DNA of 27,824 nt from positions 1-27,824 of the forward strand of contig CAIVTL010000021.1 of NCBI GenBank assembly GCA_903908785.1. The letters run 5' to 3'. Made by a program: the position numbers and the translations under genes. A model generated the notes under the pieces. The model was not told the DNA's origin and did not search any database. It saw only the letters and a list, made by a program, of their open reading frames with translations. How positions within the stretch are numbered: position 1 is the first letter of the stretch; every line of letters begins with the position of its first letter. This stretch comes from Caldifarciminota bacterium (GTDB lineage: Bacteria > Hydrothermota > Tepidihabitantia > Tepidihabitantales > Tepidihabitantaceae). Shown here one piece after another: positions 1-7,326 of this stretch.

Positions 1-1
1 C

Positions 2-640
2 AGCGTGCTGTTTTCCGGCCCGAGCGGAACCGGCAAGACCCTGGCGGCAGAAGTGCTGGCGAACCACTTGAAGCTCGACCTGTACCGGATTGACTTAAGC
101 CAGGTTGTGAGCAAGTACATCGGCGAGACCGAGAAAAACCTGCGCCGGGTCTTTGACGCGGCCGAGGACGGCGGGGCGGTGCTGCTCTTCGACGAGGCCG
201 ACGCGCTGTTCGGCAAGCGCAGCGAGGTCAAAGATAGCCACGACCGCTATGCTAATATTGAAGTCAGCTACCTGCTCCAGCGCATGGAGGGCTACCGTGG
301 GCTGGCGATACTGACGACCAACATGAAAGAGGCTTTGGACCAGGCTTTCCTGCGGCGGATTCGGTTCGTGGTCCAGTTCCCATTCCCGGATGCCGAGCAG
401 CGGGCCGAAATCTGGCGGCGGGTCTATCCTGCCGCGACGCCGACCAATGGCCTGGATTTCGCTCGGCTCGCCCGGCTCGACGTCGCCGGCGGCAACATCC
501 GCAACATCGCGCTCTACGCCGCGTTCCTGGCGGCTGAGGCAGGCGAATCGGTGGCCATGAAGCACCTGCGACGGGCGGCACAGGTTGAGTATGCGAAGCT
601 CGAAAGGCCGATAGTGGCCGAGGTGGGCAACTGGCAATGA
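2..640 (+). CDS. eCIS AAA+ ATPase (Afp15-like), 5'-truncated by window edge
   Basis: This is the C-terminal part of an AAA+ ATPase; the reading frame is open to the left edge. Visible motifs are Walker A (GPSGTGKT, near the edge), Walker B (LLFDEADALFG, about 55 residues later), an RYANIEVSYLLQRME segment, the sensor-1 TTN and an arginine pair (AFLRRIRF) followed by FPFPD. These are the usual CDC48-like AAA+ marks. In eCIS loci (Afp15/PVC15) this ATPase is needed for particle assembly and is encoded with baseplate and DUF4157 genes, as here. The stop overlaps the next ATG (ATGA), which implies translational coupling. A general proteasome- or FtsH-like ATPase is less likely, given the context. 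Confidence 0.9.
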   Translation, partial: SVLFSGPSGTGKTLAAEVLANHLKLDLYRIDLSQVVSKYIGETEKNLRRVFDAAEDGGAVLLFDEADALFGKRSEVKDSHDRYANIEVSYLLQRMEGYRGLAILTTNMKEALDQAFLRRIRFVVQFPFPDAEQRAEIWRRVYPAATPTNGLDFARLARLDVAGGNIRNIALYAAFLAAEAGESVAMKHLRRAAQVEYAKLERPIVAEVGNWQ

Positions 641-897
641 AGCTGGATGTCAGTATCGAGGAACTGGTTCTGCACGGGTTTCCCGCTGCTGACCGTTACC
701 GCATCAGCGAAGCGCTTCAGCATGAGCTTGCGCGCCTGCTCACAAGCGAGGGAACGCCACCGTCAGTCCGGAACGGCGGCAGCATCCAGAGCATGAATGC
801 AGGCTCGATTCGCCTGGCTGCCGGCGGCGGCCCGAGGAAAGTCGGCGCCCAAGTGGCGCGGGCGGTCTACGGAGGATTGAAGAATGGGCTCGGATAG
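637..897 (+). CDS. Small eCIS-associated conserved protein (86 aa)
   Basis: A short protein sits between the ATPase and the first DUF4157 gene, with an ATGA overlap upstream and a 14-nt overlap downstream. Residues 1-40 look like an amphipathic helical segment (IEELVLHGFPAADRYRISEA). The rest is Gly/Ala/Arg-rich with a GGGPRKVGAQVARAVYGGL tail. I recall small proteins with a similar N-terminus next to eCIS ATPases, but I cannot name a family. No enzymatic motif, signal peptide or membrane segment is visible. A structural or chaperone role for the injection system is only inferred from the tight coupling. Confidence 0.75.
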   Translation: MKLDVSIEELVLHGFPAADRYRISEALQHELARLLTSEGTPPSVRNGGSIQSMNAGSIRLAAGGGPRKVGAQVARAVYGGLKNGLG

Positions 898-2107
898 CGT
901 GCTGGAATCCGCAAAGAAGGGCGGTTTCACGTACGCGCCTCCAGCGCGCAAGCCCCTTGAGCGTCGAGCGGACTTGCCGCATGTCACAGAACCCATAGCG
1001 GACTCCGGCGGTGCGGGCCACGACTTCGGCCGGGTGCAGGTCGCGCGCGGCGATTCGGCACAGCCGGAGATGGGTCAGTGCCCGATAACATCCACCCCCC
1101 GAACCTGTCCGTTCGGCGGAGCGTGCCACACCTGCCCGACCCGAGTGCAGGCCAAGCTCGAGGTCGGTGCAGCGGACGACGAATACGAGCGCGAAGCGGA
1201 CCGGATTGCGGACGAAGTGGTGAGAATGCCGGAGCCGCATGAGCAGTCAGCATTCAGCAGTCAGCATTCAGCAATCGGCAGTCGGCGCGCGTCGCTTAGC
1301 CGCGTGCCTCCGGGTACGGCTGGCGTCGAGGTCACGCCCGGGGTCGAGACGCAGATACAGAGCCTTCGCCGTGGCGGCCAACCCTTGCCCGATTCTGCCC
1401 GGCGCTTCTTTGAGCCTCGGTTCAGGCGCGACTTCGGACAAGTCCGGCTGCATACGGACGGCCGTGCGGCTGAGATTGCAGGCGCGGTGAAAGCGGCCGC
1501 CTTCACGGTGGGGGCTGACATCGTGTTCGGGTCGCGGCGGTACGCACCGTACGATGAGTCCGGGCAAAGGCTCCTGGCTCACGAGCTAACCCATGTGGTG
1601 CAGCAAGGAGACAACCGGCACTCCCTGATGAGGTCACCGGCGTGCGACTGTGCCGTCATCGGCCGTGACCCAACGGATACCGAGAGAGCGAGTATGCGCA
1701 TCGCGCACCCGGGGCTCACCAAAGGGAACTGGTGTGTCGCCGCTGACGCGACGGCAGCGTACAACTGCATCGCCTGGACGATCGGCGTCACCGACCGGTG
1801 GATTTGGAGTGAAGTAGATTCAGCCGGAGACAAGAATGGAATCCTGTCCATCTCTGATTTCGATGCGTTCTACCGTACCAAAGGTCTCCGGGCGGTCGAA
1901 AACCAGACACCGGCCAATCCGGAGGTGGCGCTCTACGCCGACGGCACGACGCCTACGCACGCCGCCCGGAAGAGCGACAAGTCCTGTCCCGGCGTCGGCA
2001 TGATGTTCGAGAGCAAGTTGGGCCAGGCAGTCAGGATAGTACATCCAGTCTCGCAACTTGAAGGCGGGTTCTATGGAGATGTCGTCAAGTACTATGTACG
2101 CCCCTGA
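884..2107 (+). CDS. DUF4157 (eCIS-core) protein A with C-terminal Cys/His domain (DUF7689-like)
   Basis: A 407-aa modular protein. The start has GGAGG 8 nt upstream. Residues ~75-100 carry a Cys cluster (CPFGGACHTCPTRVQAKL), then the EYEREADRIADEVV helix typical of DUF4157. A repeat-encoded linker (~121-134) follows, then the DUF4157 core (FFEPRFRRDFGQVRLHTD; HELTH at 233-237). DUF4157 is the hallmark domain of eCIS-associated cargo. The last ~150 residues form a separate domain with YNCIAWTIG (Cys295), DFDAFYRTKGLRAV, PTHAARK (His359), FESKLG, and GGFYGDVVKYY at the end. I recall this pattern as the DUF7689 family; the invariant Cys and His suggest a papain-like hydrolase, which is inference. 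GC drops in this part compared with the baseplate genes. It is likely a payload loaded through the DUF4157 leader. Confidence 0.85.
   Translation: MGSDSVLESAKKGGFTYAPPARKPLERRADLPHVTEPIADSGGAGHDFGRVQVARGDSAQPEMGQCPITSTPRTCPFGGACHTCPTRVQAKLEVGAADDEYEREADRIADEVVRMPEPHEQSAFSSQHSAIGSRRASLSRVPPGTAGVEVTPGVETQIQSLRRGGQPLPDSARRFFEPRFRRDFGQVRLHTDGRAAEIAGAVKAAAFTVGADIVFGSRRYAPYDESGQRLLAHELTHVVQQGDNRHSLMRSPACDCAVIGRDPTDTERASMRIAHPGLTKGNWCVAADATAAYNCIAWTIGVTDRWIWSEVDSAGDKNGILSISDFDAFYRTKGLRAVENQTPANPEVALYADGTTPTHAARKSDKSCPGVGMMFESKLGQAVRIVHPVSQLEGGFYGDVVKYYVRP
1244..1285 (+). repeat. Heptanucleotide tandem tract, cagtcag/cattcag type
   Basis: Six consecutive degenerate 7-nt units inside DUF4157 protein A. 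The tract has 42 nt, so it keeps frame. It encodes a Ser/Gln/His-rich linker between the EREADR helix and the DUF4157 core. Confidence 0.85.
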
Positions 2108-2119
2108 GGTGACCATTTG

Positions 2120-2557
2120 ATGCACCGCGACACCGCTCCGATCCTTGAGCGCAGGTACCGGGAATGGAAAGCGTTCTGTGCGCGACCCGATATCAGCGAA
2201 CAATCTTCCGATCGGGCGTATATCAACAATCAGCACTTTCAAGACATTGTTGCGTTGGGGGAGGACGCGGTCCCACATATCATTGTCAAGATGAAAGAAG
2301 ACCCTGCCGCCCATTTCCTCATTCATGCCCTGGAGCAAATCACAGGCAAGGAGTTTACGCCAGAGGAAATTGAGATGGCCAAGAAGCGGTATGGCTCTCC
2401 CCTTGGGAATCAGGGATACGCAAGAATGTGGATTGATTGGTGGGAGACAATGCCGGAGCAGAGCCGGTCGACGACGGCAATTGATGAATGCGCACGTCAG
2501 CGAATCCCTGATTGCTCAAGAGACGCTGCCCATAGGAGAACGGCAGATGAGTCTTAG
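2120..2557 (+). CDS. Small acidic helical protein, possible immunity-like partner of DUF4157 protein A
   Basis: 145 aa from the ATG at 2120 (GAGGTG about 9 nt upstream); a TTG one codon earlier is less likely. The N-terminal two thirds has a HEAT-like pattern: HFQDIVALGEDAVPHIIVKM, then HFLIHALEQITGKEFTP, ending with a WIDWWE motif. I recall many small proteins with the FQxxVxxGxxAVPxLL...ITG...W pattern, often adjacent to DUF7689-type genes, but no characterised function. Spacing to the upstream gene is 12 nt, and its end overlaps the next start by 11 nt. GC is ~48-55% in lines 2161-2340, well below the ~65% of the baseplate genes, which suggests transfer together with the cargo domain. The immunity role is an inference. 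The last ~30 residues look non-conserved. Confidence 0.75.
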   Translation: MHRDTAPILERRYREWKAFCARPDISEQSSDRAYINNQHFQDIVALGEDAVPHIIVKMKEDPAAHFLIHALEQITGKEFTPEEIEMAKKRYGSPLGNQGYARMWIDWWETMPEQSRSTTAIDECARQRIPDCSRDAAHRRTADES

Positions 2558-4103
2558 AGCTGCCATGGAAGCCGGAAAGAAGCCAGTGCAGTCAGCAACG
2601 CTGCCACGCGGCGTCATGCCAAGACAACGGTCGGTGCTTGCTCAACATGCAAGTGAAGTGTTGCCGCCCGCAACCGCGGCGAGCCCGGGCTTCGGTCATG
2701 ACTGGAGTCGAGTATCCATCAATCCGCAAACGAGCCGGCCGGCCGCCCTGTCGGCCAGTCCGCGCGTTTGTCCCCTGGGGGGTGCCTGCCAGACATGCCC
2801 CACGCGTGTGCAGGCGAAGCTGGAAGTCGGTCAGCCGGACGACGTGTACGAACGCGAGGCGGATCGGGTGGCGGAGCAGGTAATGAGGAGGGCGGAGACA
2901 CCGGAGCAGTCAGCGGGCAGCGATAAGCCGTCAGCTATCAGCCGTCAGCTTCCGACAATCAGTAGGACGCCAACGGGCGCGGCGGGAATTGAAGTCAGCC
3001 CCGACGTCGAGACGCAGATTCAGGGTCTGCGCGGCGGCGGTCGGCCGCTGTCCGAGTCCGAGCGTGCTTTCTTCGAGCCCCACTTCGGCCAGGACTTCAG
3101 CAGAGTGCGTATCCACGCCGACGGCCGCGCCGCCGGAGCCGCCCGCGCCGTCCACGCCAGAGCCTTCACGGTCGGGCAGGATGTGGTTTTCGGGTCGGGC
3201 CACGGCAAGCCTGAGACTGTGAGTGGCGTCAGGCTGCTGGCGCATGAACTCGCGCACGTCCTGCAACAGAACCAACACCAGACCTCATTTCAATTGCAGC
3301 GGTCCCCCGAGACATTCGGAGAAGGAGTGAGCTTCGAGGTGATTCAACAGTGTCCGCCGGCGGTGCGTGTCTTGGGGAGTTTCCCAGACAATGACATTGC
3401 CGCTGAATTGTACGGCGACGGGTCCCATCTCTTAGCGTGGTCACCGTCCGAGAGCGGCGCGATCGACGTGGATATGTACGCGCTGCGCGAAGATTGGCGT
3501 CCGTACTTCGCCGACTCGACCTGCGCGACCGAGGAGGCCGGCGGGCCGTCGCCGTCCGGAAGTCCGGCAACGGCGTTGGTCGCAATGAAAGACGTCATGG
3601 CTTTCTTCCACGCGGGCGGGGGGGCAGTAGTGCATGACCTACAGGGGGGTGAGTTCCGTATCACGGCAGTCTCTGTGGACCTTAACCACGCTGACGTAGT
3701 CCCGGCCACGGAGGTCGATACGGCGACACTGAGAGACAACAGTGGTTACCATGGCGAGTTCTGCGCGTGGTGCTGCGACCAGCCCTCGGCCGCCGATCAA
3801 GCGTGTGCCCGGCCCGGTTCGGCTGTGCTGTGGGGATATCGAGCCTGCCGGGTTCAGATTGACTCTGACACAACGTCGGGCCGGTGGATCGCCGCGGCGC
3901 ACCACTGCTGTCCTCATGCGGTAGCACAGGACGGGTACAACTTCCACTTCAACGGCAAACTGACAGACCATGCAGAGGGCAATCAATACCCGGGCCACTT
4001 CTGCCTGCATTTTCTTCACAGCAAGACCCACAGGGGGAACGCCGAGCGCGCAGACGCCCAGAAGCTCATAAAAGGTCAGGCAGTACCGCAGGAAACCCCA
4101 TAG
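2547..4103 (+). CDS. DUF4157 (eCIS-core) protein B with C-terminal GHFCxHF...SxTH domain
   Basis: 518 aa. I chose the ATG at 2547 because AGGAG lies 8 nt upstream; the frame is open further back (ATG at 2484, no clear Shine-Dalgarno). Residues ~50-115 repeat the leader of protein A: FGHDWSRV, CPLGGACQTCPTRVQAKL, DDVYEREADRVAEQ. A repeat-coded linker follows, then the DUF4157 core with HELAH at 233-237. The C-terminal ~260 residues contain VHDLQGGEFRI, NHADVVP (His381) with VDTATLR, then NQYPGHFCLHFLHSKTH (His484, Cys486, His488, His495). This motif order matches a domain I recall from Bacillota proteins carrying peptidoglycan-binding repeats (function unknown). It is a likely eCIS cargo acting on the cell envelope (inference). 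The domain is Cys-rich, including CAWCC and HHCC. Confidence 0.85.
   Translation: MSLRAAMEAGKKPVQSATLPRGVMPRQRSVLAQHASEVLPPATAASPGFGHDWSRVSINPQTSRPAALSASPRVCPLGGACQTCPTRVQAKLEVGQPDDVYEREADRVAEQVMRRAETPEQSAGSDKPSAISRQLPTISRTPTGAAGIEVSPDVETQIQGLRGGGRPLSESERAFFEPHFGQDFSRVRIHADGRAAGAARAVHARAFTVGQDVVFGSGHGKPETVSGVRLLAHELAHVLQQNQHQTSFQLQRSPETFGEGVSFEVIQQCPPAVRVLGSFPDNDIAAELYGDGSHLLAWSPSESGAIDVDMYALREDWRPYFADSTCATEEAGGPSPSGSPATALVAMKDVMAFFHAGGGAVVHDLQGGEFRITAVSVDLNHADVVPATEVDTATLRDNSGYHGEFCAWCCDQPSAADQACARPGSAVLWGYRACRVQIDSDTTSGRWIAAAHHCCPHAVAQDGYNFHFNGKLTDHAEGNQYPGHFCLHFLHSKTHRGNAERADAQKLIKGQAVPQETP
2907..2962 (+). repeat. Heptanucleotide tandem tract, ccgtcag/ctatcag type
   Basis: Eight degenerate 7-nt units (56 nt) inside DUF4157 protein B, at the same linker position as the tract in protein A but with a different unit series. 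They encode a Ser-rich linker. Confidence 0.8.
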
Positions 4104-4151
4104 TGCGGCCACTCCTCGACTTCGGCGGGGCCTTATGATGCGTGGATCCGC

Positions 4152-4250
4152 GTTAAGCCATGGCGGGTCAAGAGTGCGGTTGTGGGGTTCGACAAGATGA
4201 ACCTGCTGGCCAACGTCGTGGTGTCTTGCCGTAACCCGGTGGAACCTACA
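4152..4250 (+). pseudogene. Decayed partial copy of the tube/baseplate adaptor gene start
   Basis: Frame 4152-4250 translates to a segment containing KSAVVGFDKMNLLANVVV, which parallels KGAIVGLDKMNPLSSVVV at the start of the intact gene at 4289. The DNA also aligns without gaps over about 75 nt (gtcaag...gacaagatgaa...). It then diverges and stops. It is best read as a remnant of an in situ partial duplication or of a replaced paralogue. The region 4104-4288 holds nothing else recognisable. Confidence 0.7.
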
Positions 4251-4288
4251 TGTTCCAGGCAGGTGCGGATGACGAAGGAGTATGCCCT

Positions 4289-4933
4289 ATGAGCTCATTC
4301 CCCGGTTCTCCCCGCCTTGTCAAGGGCGCTATTGTCGGGCTCGACAAGATGAATCCGCTGTCGAGCGTGGTGGTGTTCCAGTATAACCCCGAGACACTGA
4401 AGCGGTCGCTGAGAGCCTCAACGGCCGGGGAGCAGTCGGACAAGGGAGAGGTGCTGCGGCTGAAGGGTCCGCCCGAGGAGACGATTAGCCTGGAGATTGA
4501 GATTGATGCCACGGACCAACTCGAACAGGCGCAGCCGCTGGCAATCGCGATGGGCGTTTATCCTTCTCTCGCCGCCCTGGAAATGTTGCTCTATCCCAAG
4601 GCCGCGTACGTCATCGCCAACCAGGTGCTGGCCAAACTGGGGATGATTGAGGTCGTGCCGCCCGAGGCGCCGATGGCGCTGTTCGCGTGGGGCGTGAGGC
4701 GCGTGCTGCCGGTGCGCATCACCGGCCTGGAGATTACCGAAGAGCTGTATGACCCGAGCCTCAACCCGATCCGGGCCAAGGTGAGCCTGAGCATGCGGGT
4801 GCTGACGTATGACGACCTGGGCCTGGCGAGTACGGGCGGGGCATTGTACTTCGCACACCAGTTGGCCAAAGAAGCAATGGCGACTGTGCAGAGCGCTATA
4901 AACTTGACGCAACTGCCCTCGACACTAGGATAG
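4289..4933 (+). CDS. eCIS tube-baseplate adaptor (CIS_tube/Afp7-type N-terminal domain)
   Basis: 214 aa. I chose the ATG at 4289 for AAGGAG 8 nt upstream; the frame is open to 4250. The N-terminus (GAIVGLDKMNPLSSVVVFQY, then NPETLKRSL) is the 'FxYNPxxLxRS' signature of contractile-tail tube-adaptor proteins. PEETISLEIEIDATDQLE and a later RITGLEITEELYDPSLNPIRAKVSLSMRVL stretch follow the same family. In Afp this protein also carries LysM; here LysM is the next gene, 4 nt on. It should link the inner tube to the hub in the baseplate. A degenerate copy of its 5' part lies just upstream. Confidence 0.85.
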   Translation: MSSFPGSPRLVKGAIVGLDKMNPLSSVVVFQYNPETLKRSLRASTAGEQSDKGEVLRLKGPPEETISLEIEIDATDQLEQAQPLAIAMGVYPSLAALEMLLYPKAAYVIANQVLAKLGMIEVVPPEAPMALFAWGVRRVLPVRITGLEITEELYDPSLNPIRAKVSLSMRVLTYDDLGLASTGGALYFAHQLAKEAMATVQSAINLTQLPSTLG

Positions 4934-4937
4934 AGCG

Positions 4938-5243
4938 ATGTTCGACCCCACCAGCCGCTATTACAGCATCGAAGACGCAACGCTGATTGTCCGGGACGCG
5001 GACGGGAAGACACGGATAGTCAAGTACAAGCGGCGCCGCTTTGTCCCGACGGCAGAGGGGATGACGGTCATGGTCGAGCACGGTTTCGTACAGGGCGAGC
5101 GGCTCGACAACATCGCCGCCCGCTACCTTGATGACCCGCTCAAGTTCTGGGTCATCTGTGACGCCAACGAAGTCATGCGGCCGGAAGAACTCGAGGAGCC
5201 GGGCCGAAGCATCAAGGTCAGCACGCCCGGACTGGGGACCTGA
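4938..5243 (+). CDS. LysM-domain baseplate protein (tail protein X-like)
   Basis: 101 aa. The C-terminal half is a LysM fold: VEHGFVQGERLDNIAARYLD, DPLKFWVICDANEVMRPEEL, and a terminal IKVSTPG. The N-terminal half (YYSIEDATLIVRDADGKTRIVKYKRRRF) is a short beta-rich extension, common in eCIS and phage LysM proteins. These proteins clamp the tube adaptor/hub in contractile tails. It starts 4 nt after the adaptor stop and ends 2 nt before the hub gene. The adaptor and LysM domain are fused in Afp7 but split here. Confidence 0.88.
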   Translation: MFDPTSRYYSIEDATLIVRDADGKTRIVKYKRRRFVPTAEGMTVMVEHGFVQGERLDNIAARYLDDPLKFWVICDANEVMRPEELEEPGRSIKVSTPGLGT

Positions 5244-5245
5244 GA

Positions 5246-6367
5246 ATGCTGACGAGTGTGCTAGGTATCCGCTTGATGGTTCTGACCGGCGATGCAATCC
5301 CGCTGCCGGCGTCGCAGGAGGTGCTCAGTGCGATTCGACGCGTCGAGGTGACAAGCGACGTCGCGAGCAAGGGCGACGGATTTCAGATGACCCTCAGCCT
5401 GACCAAGACCAAGACCGGTGAGTACAGCCTGCTTGAGGGTGGGACACTGGACCCTGACCGGCGGGTTGTTATCGCGGTCGTATTCGGCGTGACCCCGGAA
5501 GTACTGATTGACGGAGTCATCACTCATCACCAGTTGATGCCGGGCGACAAGCCGGGGGCCGCAACCCTGACCGTTTCGGGCCGCGACATCAGTGTGTTGA
5601 TGGACCTGGAAGAAGTCAACGAGGCGTTCCCCTGCCAGCCGGATTCCGTGATTGTCACCAGGCTGCTTGCCACATACGCGCGCTATGGTATCGTACCACA
5701 AGTCACTCCAACTGCCGATGTCCCGCTGCCGACCAGCCGCGTGCCGAGACAGTGCGAGACCGACCTGCAGTTCATACGGCGGCTGGCCGCGAGGAACAAC
5801 TTCGTATTCTACGTGGAGCCGGTCGCGCCCGGCGCGAGCGTTGCGTACTGGGGAGCGGAGAGCCGCTCCGGCCTTCCGCAACCGGCCCTGACCGTGAACA
5901 TGGGCGCGGCCACGAATGTCAGGGACATAGACCTTACGAACGACGAACTCTCCGCGGTCGGGACCAAAGGCGTGTTCGTCGAGCCGATAACCAAGATGAG
6001 CATCAGCATCCCGCCGCTGCCGGAGCTGCGGGTGCCGCCGCTGGCAGCCAGGACCGGCACGCCCCGGCGTACGAGGCTGATGCGGACAACCGGGAACCGC
6101 GACCCGGTCCAGGCGCTGCTGGCGGCCACGGCCGAGGCCGGTCAGGCCGAGGAACCAGTGAAGTCGAACTGCGTCGTGGACGCGGCCCGCTATGGCCATG
6201 CCCTTCGCGCCCGGCGGACGGTCGGGCTGCGTGGCGTCGGGCGCACCTACGACGGCCTCTATTACGTGAAGAGCGTCACGCACAAGATTGAACCCGGCAG
6301 CTACACGCAGTCTTTGATGCTGACCCGGGAAGGAACTGGCTCGCTATCGCCGGTGTTGTCAACATGA
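5246..6367 (+). CDS. Baseplate hub, gp27/phage late control protein D-like (N-terminal VgrG half)
   Basis: 373 aa. It matches the hub half of VgrG: an early beta-barrel region (RRVEVTSDVASKGDGFQMTL; GVTPEVLIDGVITHHQLMPG), ATLTVSGRDISVLMDLEEVN, then QCETDLQFIRRLAARNNFVF, the characteristic 'ETDxxFxxRLAxxxGF' motif, at about residue 170. The C-terminus (GVGRTYDGLYYVKSVTHKIEPGSY) is the usual end of late-control-D proteins. It trimerises to form the base of the spike complex. The stop overlaps the spike gene by ATGA. In Afp8/VgrG hub and spike are one polypeptide; here they are two coupled genes. Confidence 0.9.
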   Translation: MLTSVLGIRLMVLTGDAIPLPASQEVLSAIRRVEVTSDVASKGDGFQMTLSLTKTKTGEYSLLEGGTLDPDRRVVIAVVFGVTPEVLIDGVITHHQLMPGDKPGAATLTVSGRDISVLMDLEEVNEAFPCQPDSVIVTRLLATYARYGIVPQVTPTADVPLPTSRVPRQCETDLQFIRRLAARNNFVFYVEPVAPGASVAYWGAESRSGLPQPALTVNMGAATNVRDIDLTNDELSAVGTKGVFVEPITKMSISIPPLPELRVPPLAARTGTPRRTRLMRTTGNRDPVQALLAATAEAGQAEEPVKSNCVVDAARYGHALRARRTVGLRGVGRTYDGLYYVKSVTHKIEPGSYTQSLMLTREGTGSLSPVLST

Positions 6368-6885
6368 GCGCCGTGCGGCCCGACGGTCAGCCGCAGTTCT
6401 TCGGCAAGTACCGCGGGACGGTCACTGATAACCAGGACCCGATGATGACCGGCCGCATCCGTGCCCGCGTGCCCGACGTGCTGGGAGACCAAGAGAGCGG
6501 CTGGGCACTGCCCTGCGCCCCGTTCGGCGGTGACGGCGTCGGGTTCTTTGCACTGCCGAAGGTTGGCGCCGGAGTCTGGATGGAATTCGAGCACGGCGAC
6601 CCCGACTACCCAATCTGGAGCGGCTGCTGGTGGGGTAGCGTGGCCGAGGTTCCGCCGGGCCTGCTTGCGCCGCCCTACAAGAAGGTGATGATAAAGACCG
6701 AAGGCGGCAACTGCATTACGCTGGACGACACGCCGGGTATCGGCGGTATCACGCTGGAGACCGCGAACGGCCAGAAGATTGTGATGAGTGCAACCGGCCT
6801 CGAGATAGACAACGGGATGGGGGCGGTCATCAAGCTCACCGGGCCACAGGTGTCGGTAAACAACGGCGCACTGGATGTGATATGA
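6364..6885 (+). CDS. Spike protein with gp5/VgrG OB-fold
   Basis: 173 aa. Residues ~14-100 form the gp5-type OB-fold: FGKYRGTVTDNQDPMMTGRI, RARVPDV, WALPCAPFGG, and GFFALPKVGAGVWMEFEHGD followed by PDYPIWSGCWWG, the classic VgrG/gpV signature. The C-terminal ~70 residues (EGGNCITLDDTPG, ITLETANGQKIVMSATGLEI) are the beta-strand repeats of a short trimeric needle. It should stack on the hub and be capped by the PAAR-like protein encoded next. The stop is followed within 2 nt by a heptamer repeat tract. The needle is short compared with Afp8, and no C-terminal effector domain is present. Confidence 0.9.
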   Translation: MSAVRPDGQPQFFGKYRGTVTDNQDPMMTGRIRARVPDVLGDQESGWALPCAPFGGDGVGFFALPKVGAGVWMEFEHGDPDYPIWSGCWWGSVAEVPPGLLAPPYKKVMIKTEGGNCITLDDTPGIGGITLETANGQKIVMSATGLEIDNGMGAVIKLTGPQVSVNNGALDVI

Positions 6886-6887
6886 GA

Positions 6888-6964
6888 GAGGCGCGAAGCG
6901 CGAAGCGAGAGGCGAGAAGAGAGTTACGAGTTACGAGTTGCGGTACGCGGTCAGCGGGTGGCGA
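6888..6964 (+). repeat. Heptanucleotide tract, gaggcga then gttacga units
   Basis: Eleven in-phase degenerate 7-nt units fill most of the gap between the spike stop codon and the PAAR-like gene. The first five resemble gaggcga, the next three gttacga, and the last three are degenerate. Weaker 7-nt units (ctgattg, ctgaaag) continue to about 7000. Confidence 0.85.
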
Positions 6965-7008
6965 AGGAGCAACTGAGTGCTGATTGCTGAAAGCTCAAGG
7001 TCATAGCC

Positions 7009-7326
7009 ATGCCAGGATTCCTGCTTCACGTCGGGGCTACCGTGATGTGCGTGCACGCGGGCCAGGCGCAGCCCACCGTTCCTTTCCCGCGTGTGATGGT
7101 GAGCGGCCAGCCGGTCGTGACCCAGCCGAATCCATACGTGGTCGCCGGCTGCGCGCTGGCCAGCATTCCCAGCCCGCCCTGCGTCACGGCGCAGTGGGTC
7201 ACCGGCGCGACTCGCGTGCTGGCCGGCGGACAGCCGGTATTGCTGCAGGACAGCCAGGCGGTCTGCACGCCGAGCGGCGGTAGCCTGATGGTGGTTATGA
7301 CGCAGCTTCGGGTGCGAGGTATGTGA
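7009..7326 (+). CDS. PAAR-like spike tip protein
   Basis: 105 aa. The sequence has short Gly/Pro-punctuated beta motifs typical of PAAR/DUF4280-like tip proteins: GFLLHVGATVMCVHAGQAQP, VMVSGQPVVTQPNPYVVAGC, CVTAQWVTGATRVLAGGQPV, LLQDSQAVCTPSGGSLMVV. Conserved Cys and His residues could bind the apex metal. Position directly after the spike and before gp25 matches Afp10. It lies after a 120-nt repeat-filled gap, so it may be less tightly coupled than its neighbours. The stop overlaps the next start (TGATG). Confidence 0.83.
   Translation: MPGFLLHVGATVMCVHAGQAQPTVPFPRVMVSGQPVVTQPNPYVVAGCALASIPSPPCVTAQWVTGATRVLAGGQPVLLQDSQAVCTPSGGSLMVVMTQLRVRGM

Noticed and set aside
2325..2546. Upstream extension of DUF4157 protein B
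   Set aside because: It overlaps the coupled 145-aa gene in another frame, has no family similarity, and AGGAG lies right before the ATG at 2547.
6888..6964. CRISPR array
   Set aside because: Units are 7 nt, contiguous and degenerate, with no spacers and no cas genes.
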